Positions 6,418-10,716 of a DNA stretch of 10,716 nt are shown one piece after another. The translations under genes and the position numbers were made by a program. The number at the start of each line of letters is the position of its first letter. Positions within the stretch are counted from its first letter, which is position 1. A model generated the notes under the pieces. The model did not search any database and was not told where the DNA came from. It was given only the letters and a program-made list of their open reading frames with translations. The stretch comes from Actinomycetes bacterium. Lineage in GTDB: Bacteria; Actinomycetota; Actinomycetes; S36-B12; GCA-2699445. The stretch covers positions 1-10,716 of the forward strand of contig JAHZKU010000146.1 in assembly GCA_022600255.1 (NCBI GenBank). The letters are read 5' to 3'.

Positions 6418-7086
6418 TTAGCTGACCTGCTTGATCTGGAAGTTGGGCTTGGCTGACTGGCTCGGCGTGAACATCACATCGCCCCACTTGGAGAACGCCG
6501 CGAACCAGCCGTTACTGGATTCTCCGGTCTCGAGCCATTCGTGCAAATAGTTGGATGCAGCACCACACGAGATCTTCTTGGCCTTGATCCGGTACTCGCC
6601 TTTGGCGATTGGATCATCATCGATGGTGTCACCCGATGACAACACCTCGAAAGTGCCGTGCTTCTTCCAACACTTCTGGGTCTTCTGCTTAACCTTGGGG
6701 GGATTCTTAGCCTTCTTGGTTCGCTTCAAGGCCATCGTGGCACCGCCCTGAACCTCCCACTCCATCACGAGTTTCTTGCTGGTTGATTTGGTGACCATCC
6801 AGTTTGGTGCCTCACCCGATTCCAGCCAGCCACGCATCAGTCCGGGCACCATGCCACAAGTGAGTTTCGGATCAATGCCGCGCACCTTCACCTTGTAGCT
6901 ACCAGCCGGAACCGAAACCCCGTCGATCGTGTCGCCGCTGTGCACCACTTGGAATGTGCCGTCGGTCTTCCAGCATTTGGTGTACTTCGCCCCCGAGTTG
7001 TGGCTGTCCGCCTGTGCTGCTGGCATGGCCGCTGCTCCGGCAAAAACCAAACCTACGACTCCCGCTGATGCGATTACTTTTTTCAT
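6418..7086 (-). CDS. Secreted protein with two tandem Cys-containing repeats
   Basis: 222 aa. The start is ATG 7086, not the upstream in-frame codon at 7128, because MKKVIASAGVVGLVFAGAAA is a clear signal peptide, with likely cleavage after AQA (about residue 26), and GGGG lies about nine bases before this ATG. The mature protein has two homologous repeats, about 35-100 and 136-200. Each has CWK..GTF.V..SGDTID, then a G.Y(K/R)(V/I)K strand, a (T/S)CG motif, and WLE(S/T)GE followed by an aromatic segment. Each repeat holds two cysteines (38 and 77; 139 and 174), probably one disulfide per repeat. A Lys-rich linker (121-137) joins them. Spacing of strands and cysteines suggests a small extracellular beta domain. 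I do not recognise a named family; function is unknown. Confidence 0.85.
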   Translation of the reverse strand: MKKVIASAGVVGLVFAGAAAMPAAQADSHNSGAKYTKCWKTDGTFQVVHSGDTIDGVSVPAGSYKVKVRGIDPKLTCGMVPGLMRGWLESGEAPNWMVTKSTSKKLVMEWEVQGGATMALKRTKKAKNPPKVKQKTQKCWKKHGTFEVLSSGDTIDDDPIAKGEYRIKAKKISCGAASNYLHEWLETGESSNGWFAAFSKWGDVMFTPSQSAKPNFQIKQVS

Positions 7087-7221
7087 TGTGTTGTCCCCAC
7101 ACTTTGTTGATCCGCCGTCCGATCGCACGACTCACCTAGGCTATGCCTGGTTTGTGTAGGTGGCGGGAATGCATCACTCGGATGGCCCAACGGAGAACCC
7201 ACCAATGCGTCGTGCTCGTGC

Positions 7222-7411
7222 TCAGGCCACGCCCTTAACCACAATCTGATCCCCGGCCTGGAGGAGCACGAACCGGTTCGGGAATCACCGGAATCTCGGT
7301 CACACCCACAGTTGATCCCACCTCAGTTGCCGTTCCCGTATTCTCCTGAACGCTACGGGCAATCGGCAACGTGTCGGCCAGCCCACAGCTTTCGTCTAGC
7401 CGAAACGCGTG
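7222..7411 (-). pseudogene. Apparent frameshifted gene remnant downstream of the DUF2202 gene
   Basis: Just after the DUF2202 stop codon the minus strand has a coding-like frame (7411 down to about 7275) reading DESCGLADTLPIARSVQ and later TVGVTEIPVIPE, with G/C-rich third positions. That frame then degrades, while the frame one base over (7284-7222) reads RFVLLQAGDQIVVKGVA and a stop, a convincing protein end. A single extra base near 7271-7284 would join the two. There is no good start codon or ribosome site, and the first part is in frame with the DUF2202 gene beyond its TAA. It is probably the 3' remnant of a lost gene, or less likely a C-terminal part of the lipoprotein cut off by mutation. 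I do not recognise the family. Between 7087 and 7221 I see only the leader of the secreted protein gene. Confidence 0.35.
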
Positions 7412-8389
7412 TTAGCGAATGAGCTGAACCGTCCTGCTAACAGCTTTCTCCAGCCCATGCTGGGCGGGGACTTTCACCCGATAGCTCCCGGCACCCACAT
7501 TGATGGTGCGGGTGTCCTTGGTGCCCGTGGTCCGGCGAATCTTCTTGGTCTTCCATTTGCCGTCGACACGTTTTTGAACTTTGACCTTGTAGTTGCTGGC
7601 GGCACTGTTGGGATCCACGTTTACCCTGATTTTGGATTGCCCGTTGGTCGCCGAGGCTTTTACTTTGATTGGCGCCGTTGACTGGTCAAGCTTCTGGAAC
7701 GCCGCGAGATGTTGTCGGCTGGCCCGCAGCAGGTTATTCAGGACTCCAGCAACATCGTCGGGAAGCGCCATGTCCACAGCCGCTTGCAGATCGGCGATGT
7801 CGGTCTTCTCAACCAGCACACCCACAGCCGCAGCTTCTTCCGCAGACGTCAGCACACGTTCGGCGAGCATGTTGTAGGCGGCCTGCAGTTGAGCGTCTGC
7901 GAACTCCCCCGGTGCTCCCATTGTGGTTTGGGACGGCAATCCGTAGAGGTCCAGGACTCGGTTGGCCATGGTGAAGTGACGCGTCTCGGATCGGGAGATG
8001 TTGGAGAAGGTTTGAATGCCATACGTCTCGTACGCGAGCACGTAGAGGTCGTGAGCCAGCTGCTCCTCTGATGCCAAGAAGATGAGTTGTGTTTCCATCT
8101 CTTGGGTTAGGGTTCCCGCCGGTTCGGTGCCCAACATACTCCCCTGCCCAGCCCCGAAGCCCCGCTTTCTCCCTTGACCGACAGACTGGGCCGTGGCGCT
8201 GCTCTGCGAGGCGCTCGCGTCGGCCAAGGTCAGTTCGCTCTGCGCCGACCCCGCGGCACATCCGGTCGTTGAAACTGTTAAGGCCGCCGCAACCAATCCT
8301 ACTGCCACATACCGTGGCCGCATTACTCGTGGCTTGACCCGTTGGGTGCTGGTTTCTTCGGTGTCTGAGGTGTCTATTTCCTTACTCAT
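7412..8389 (-). CDS. DUF2202 ferritin-like lipoprotein with C-terminal beta domain
   Basis: 325 aa from ATG 8389, which has GAAAGGA five bases before it; upstream in-frame codons to 8551 lack this and translate poorly. Residues 1-27 are a polar, acidic then basic N-region; 28-43 form a hydrophobic helix ending in STTGC, a lipobox-like site with Cys44 as the probable lipidated residue. A Ser/Ala/Gly-rich linker runs to about 95. Residues 98-233 are a DUF2202 four-helix ferritin-like domain: SEEQLAHD (107-114), SRSETRHF (132-139), VEKTDIADL (193-201) and ASRQHLAAF (223-231) supply the Glu/His/Asp set expected to bind metal. Residues 238-325 form a Lys-rich beta domain (GKWKTKK, then GAGSYRVKV), like adhesion-type domains of exported actinobacterial proteins. 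The enzymatic role of DUF2202 is not established; metal or oxidant handling at the cell surface is inference. It is divergent from cydDC. Confidence 0.88.
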   Translation of the reverse strand: MSKEIDTSDTEETSTQRVKPRVMRPRYVAVGLVAAALTVSTTGCAAGSAQSELTLADASASQSSATAQSVGQGRKRGFGAGQGSMLGTEPAGTLTQEMETQLIFLASEEQLAHDLYVLAYETYGIQTFSNISRSETRHFTMANRVLDLYGLPSQTTMGAPGEFADAQLQAAYNMLAERVLTSAEEAAAVGVLVEKTDIADLQAAVDMALPDDVAGVLNNLLRASRQHLAAFQKLDQSTAPIKVKASATNGQSKIRVNVDPNSAASNYKVKVQKRVDGKWKTKKIRRTTGTKDTRTINVGAGSYRVKVPAQHGLEKAVSRTVQLIR

Positions 8390-8427
8390 GATCATCCTTT
8401 CAGTAGCCTCAGTTTCACTATCGACCA

Positions 8428-8443
8428 ATACCCCCCCGGGTAT
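8428..8443. promoter_or_regulatory. Perfect dyad resembling a CsoR/RcnR/CstR-family operator
   Basis: ATACCCCCCCGGGTAT: perfect 6-base arms ATACCC/GGGTAT around CCCC, in the 246-base divergent region between the DUF2202 lipoprotein and cydD, 39 bases before the lipoprotein start. Its right arm runs into TATAAT (8441-8446). Operators of the DUF156 sensors (CsoR copper, RcnR nickel, CstR persulfide) have this TACCC...GGGTA form. No such regulator gene is in the window. Confidence 0.5.
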
Positions 8444-8446
8444 AAT
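8441..8446 (+). promoter_or_regulatory. Consensus -10 TATAAT facing cydDC
   Basis: A perfect TATAAT on the plus strand, sharing three bases with the dyad at 8428-8443. No good -35 lies 16-18 bases upstream, which would suit an activated or repressed promoter. Transcription from about 8453 would reach cydD after a leader of about 180 bases. That leader contains the weak hairpin AAAAG-TGGG-CTTTT at 8469-8482. Confidence 0.35.
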
Positions 8447-8635
8447 GAGGATCGTGTTCGGGGACTGTAAAAGTGGGCTTTTTGGGCAGCGATTTCGATT
8501 TGCGGCAGCCAATCCACGCCCAGCCGAGCCTGTCAGGGCACCAGGATTCATGCCATTACCCCTTCGCTAGATCCTCCTGCGGGATACCGTTGGGTGTGCA
8601 GGTTTGGCAATTGATGCGGAGTCGATGATCCAGCC

Positions 8636-10375
8636 ATGAAGCCGGTTGATCCCCGCCTTTTGAAATGGGCCACGGCCACCCGACGGTTTCTTGTTGCGTC
8701 GGTCTTCTTGGCGGTCCTGACCTCGCTGTTGATCATCCTGCAGGCCTGGATGTTGGCCGACGCACTATCGGCGGTGTTCCTAGGCGGTGAAGATCTAGCC
8801 CAGATCTGGTCTGACGTTGTTGTTCTGACTGGTGTCATTGTTGCGCGATCGGTGATCGCCTACGGCCTAGAATCACTAGCGTTCCACTCCTCGGCGCAGG
8901 CCAAGAGTCAGTTGCGGATGGCAGTCTTGGAACACTCCGTGGCACTTGGCCCCGGGTTCCTCGAGGATCAACAGGCTGGGGATTTGGCACAACTGGCCAC
9001 CCGCGGGATTGACGCCCTCGATGACTACTTCTCGCGCTACTTGCCGCAGCTCGTCCTCGCGGTCATCATCCCGATCACCGTGGGTGTCGCGATTCTGACC
9101 CAAGACTTACTGGCCACGATCATCATTGCCGTCACCTTGCCCCTGATCCCAATCTTCATGATCCTGGTGGGTCTTTACACCCAACGAGAGATCGACAAGC
9201 AGTGGCGCACACTCGGCCAACTGTCGGGCCACTTTCTCGACGTGGTCGCCGGCCTGCCCACCCTCAAAGTATTCAACCGTGCCAAGGCACAAGCCCAGAC
9301 CTTGCGCACTGTGGGAGCCCGCTACCGGCAGGACACCATGCGGGTGCTGCGGGTTTCTTTCCTTAGCTCCATGGTGCTGGAACTGCTGGCCACCATCAGC
9401 GTGGCGATCGTGGCCGTAGCCATCGGCCTGCGCCTGGTAAACGGCGACTTGGACCTGCGCACTGCGTTGATCGTCCTGATCCTGGCCCCAGAGGCCTACC
9501 TACCGTTGCGGATGGTGGGCACGCACTATCACGCGGCGGCAGACGGGATCGCGGCGTCCGGGCAGTTGTTGGACATCCTGGATATGCCCCTGCCCGAGCA
9601 GCCAGACCCGGCAGACAACACACTGACGGTTGCCCAGACCGTTGGCGCCGATATCCAAGTATCCGACGTCACGGTGCAATACCCGGGCCGACCCGTCCCG
9701 GCCCTAGACCACGTGTCGGCGCACTTCCCAGGTGGACAGGTCACCGCAATCGCGGGGCCATCAGGTTCTGGGAAGAGCACGCTACTGCAAGTCCTCCTGG
9801 GAATCCAGCCCACCGATTCTGGTGCGGCTGAATTCGTAGCGGACGGACAGGTGCAGCCGGTGGCCGCCCTGCCAAGGGATGAGTTCCTGCCCACGGTGGC
9901 GTGGTTGCCGCAGTCGCCATTGCTGGTTGAGGGAACCGTGGCACAGAACGTTCGCTTGGGTCGCGAAGCCGCTACCGACGCCGACGTTGCCGCCGCGCTG
10001 CAACAAGCGGGATTGGCTCAGAATGCCATCGAAGCGCAGCAATGGGCCCAGCGGCGGTTGGGTGAGCGCGGCGAGGGCCTCTCAGCCGGGCAGGCGCAAC
10101 GCGTGGCCCTGGCGCGGGTGGCGGTCCGCAACGCTGACTTGGTGTTGTTGGATGAACCCTCAGCGGCCTTGGATCCCGAGACCGAACAGTCGGTCGTGCA
10201 GCTGATTGCTGGCCTGAAGGCAGGCGGGGCGACCGTGATCGTGGTCGCACACCGCGAGTCACTGATCGCTGCAGCGGACCACGTCCTCAATCTGTTGCCG
10301 ACACCGGGTAGTCACGAATCTAAACAAGCCGACCAGGCGGAGGTCATGGCCAACCTGCCGGGGTTGCGCCGATGA
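8636..10375 (+). CDS. cydD: CydD, ABC exporter subunit of the thiol exporter CydDC
   Basis: 579 aa. CydDC is a heterodimeric ABC exporter that moves cysteine and glutathione-type thiols out of the cytoplasm and is required for cytochrome bd oxidase assembly. The membrane half (about 18-310) has six predicted helices; typical CydD text includes GDLAQLATRGIDALDDYFSR (115-134) and LPLIPIFM (168-175). The nucleotide-binding half (about 338-555) is complete: Walker A GPSGSGKST (374-382), Q-loop Gln426, signature LSAGQ (482-486), Walker B LVLLDE (502-507) and H-loop His539. ATG 8636 is the first possible start after an in-frame TGA at 8612; GGAG lies 14 bases before it, farther than ideal. The stop overlaps the cydC start as ATGA. 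cydAB is not in the window. Confidence 0.95.
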   Translation: MKPVDPRLLKWATATRRFLVASVFLAVLTSLLIILQAWMLADALSAVFLGGEDLAQIWSDVVVLTGVIVARSVIAYGLESLAFHSSAQAKSQLRMAVLEHSVALGPGFLEDQQAGDLAQLATRGIDALDDYFSRYLPQLVLAVIIPITVGVAILTQDLLATIIIAVTLPLIPIFMILVGLYTQREIDKQWRTLGQLSGHFLDVVAGLPTLKVFNRAKAQAQTLRTVGARYRQDTMRVLRVSFLSSMVLELLATISVAIVAVAIGLRLVNGDLDLRTALIVLILAPEAYLPLRMVGTHYHAAADGIAASGQLLDILDMPLPEQPDPADNTLTVAQTVGADIQVSDVTVQYPGRPVPALDHVSAHFPGGQVTAIAGPSGSGKSTLLQVLLGIQPTDSGAAEFVADGQVQPVAALPRDEFLPTVAWLPQSPLLVEGTVAQNVRLGREAATDADVAAALQQAGLAQNAIEAQQWAQRRLGERGEGLSAGQAQRVALARVAVRNADLVLLDEPSAALDPETEQSVVQLIAGLKAGGATVIVVAHRESLIAAADHVLNLLPTPGSHESKQADQAEVMANLPGLRR

Positions 10376-10716
10376 CCACCCAATCTATGCCAACTCCAGG
10401 TGACGCCCAGCCCACCGAGCCAGCCGAGCCAGAACCGGGCTTGGACGACGTTGGTCCTGCTGCTGCGGTGATCACGCCTGGCCAGAAGGGTAATCCCATC
10501 TGGCGGGTATTTCGCTCGGCTCAACCCGTGGGCTGGCGGCTGTTACTGGCCGGCGTGCTGGGCGCCCTGGCGATCGGATCTTCGGTCGGTCTCATTGCGA
10601 CCAGCGCTTTCCTGATTTCCAAGGCCAGCCTGCAACCGCCGGTATTGTGGCTGCAGGTTTCCATCGTGATGGTGCGTGCCTTCGGCATTGGTCGTGGCGT
10701 GTTTCGTTATGCCGAA
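10372..10716 (+). CDS. cydC: CydC, partner ABC subunit of CydDC, 3' end cut off by the window
   Basis: 115 codons are visible and the frame is open to the window end. The ATG overlaps the cydD stop as ATGA, indicating translational coupling and one-to-one synthesis of the heterodimer. The family signature is in the first helices: LIATSAFLISKASLQPP (about 82-98) and VRAFGIGRGVFRYAE at the end. Before the first helix (about 57) there is an unusual polar extension of about 45 residues, rich in Pro, Glu and Ala, probably disordered and cytoplasmic. The internal ATG at codon 6 is an alternative start. The second half of the membrane domain and the nucleotide-binding domain are outside the window. 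Confidence 0.93.
   Translation, partial: MTTQSMPTPGDAQPTEPAEPEPGLDDVGPAAAVITPGQKGNPIWRVFRSAQPVGWRLLLAGVLGALAIGSSVGLIATSAFLISKASLQPPVLWLQVSIVMVRAFGIGRGVFRYAE

Noticed and set aside
7087..7128. Upstream in-frame extension of the secreted repeat protein
   Set aside because: It would place 14 polar residues before a textbook signal peptide; the ATG at 7086 has its own ribosome site.
7138..7143. TAGCCT as a -10 for the secreted repeat protein
   Set aside because: No -35 at a workable distance and nothing else to support it.
7390..7405. TTTCG/CGAAA hairpin just after the DUF2202 stop codon
   Set aside because: Only five pairs, no T-run and overlap with the coding-like remnant; too weak to call a terminator.
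8390..8551. 54-codon N-terminal extension of the DUF2202 lipoprotein
   Set aside because: It would run through the operator-like dyad and the ribosome site of ATG 8389, and would bury the export signal.
9677..9690. ATACCCGGGCCGACCCG within cydD as a second CsoR-like site
   Set aside because: It is not a symmetric dyad and lies inside the coding sequence.
10388..10440. GAGCCAGCCGAGCCAGAACC short repeats at the start of cydC as a DNA repeat element
   Set aside because: They are explained by the Pro/Glu/Ala codons of the CydC N-terminal extension.

Overview
The window looks like chromosomal DNA from a high-GC Gram-positive bacterium (Actinomycetota); I cannot name a genus. The pointers are frequent GTG starts, GC-rich third codon positions, several genes whose start codon sits directly behind a -10-like hexamer (the leaderless pattern common in this phylum), an egtB/egtD ergothioneine pair, a cydDC pair joined by an ATGA overlap, and exported proteins of actinobacterial style. 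No rRNA, tRNA, CRISPR array, insertion sequence or phage gene was seen.

Layout. From 1 to 788 (+) runs the 3' part of a classical short-chain dehydrogenase. Facing it at 834-1379 (-) is a small membrane-anchored protein of unknown function. A 449-base stretch (1380-1828) follows with no firm gene, though its plus strand holds a coding-like reading frame. Next, all on the minus strand and therefore transcribed from high to low coordinates: a 14-helix drug-efflux-type MFS transporter (4691-6190), a small unknown gene behind it (4453-4683), then egtB (2927-4207) and egtD (1829-2818), which make hercynine and its sulfoxide conjugate in ergothioneine synthesis. Upstream of the MFS gene lies a secreted protein made of two copies of a roughly 65-residue Cys-containing repeat (6418-7086), with a strong hairpin after it. 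Above that is an apparently frameshifted gene remnant (7222-7411), then a lipoprotein with a DUF2202 ferritin-like domain and a C-terminal beta domain (7412-8389). On the plus strand, divergent from this lipoprotein, are cydD (8636-10375) and the start of cydC (10372 to the window end), the thiol exporter needed for cytochrome bd assembly.

Themes. Several genes touch thiol and redox chemistry: ergothioneine synthesis, CydDC thiol export and a ferritin-like lipoprotein. The most interesting regulatory feature is a perfect dyad, ATACCC-CCCC-GGGTAT at 8428-8443, fused to a consensus TATAAT in the divergent region between the DUF2202 lipoprotein and cydDC. It resembles operators of the CsoR/RcnR/CstR (copper, nickel or persulfide sensor) family and could co-regulate both sides. 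A second candidate operator lies over the promoter of the MFS gene. Links between the genes beyond operon structure are inference.
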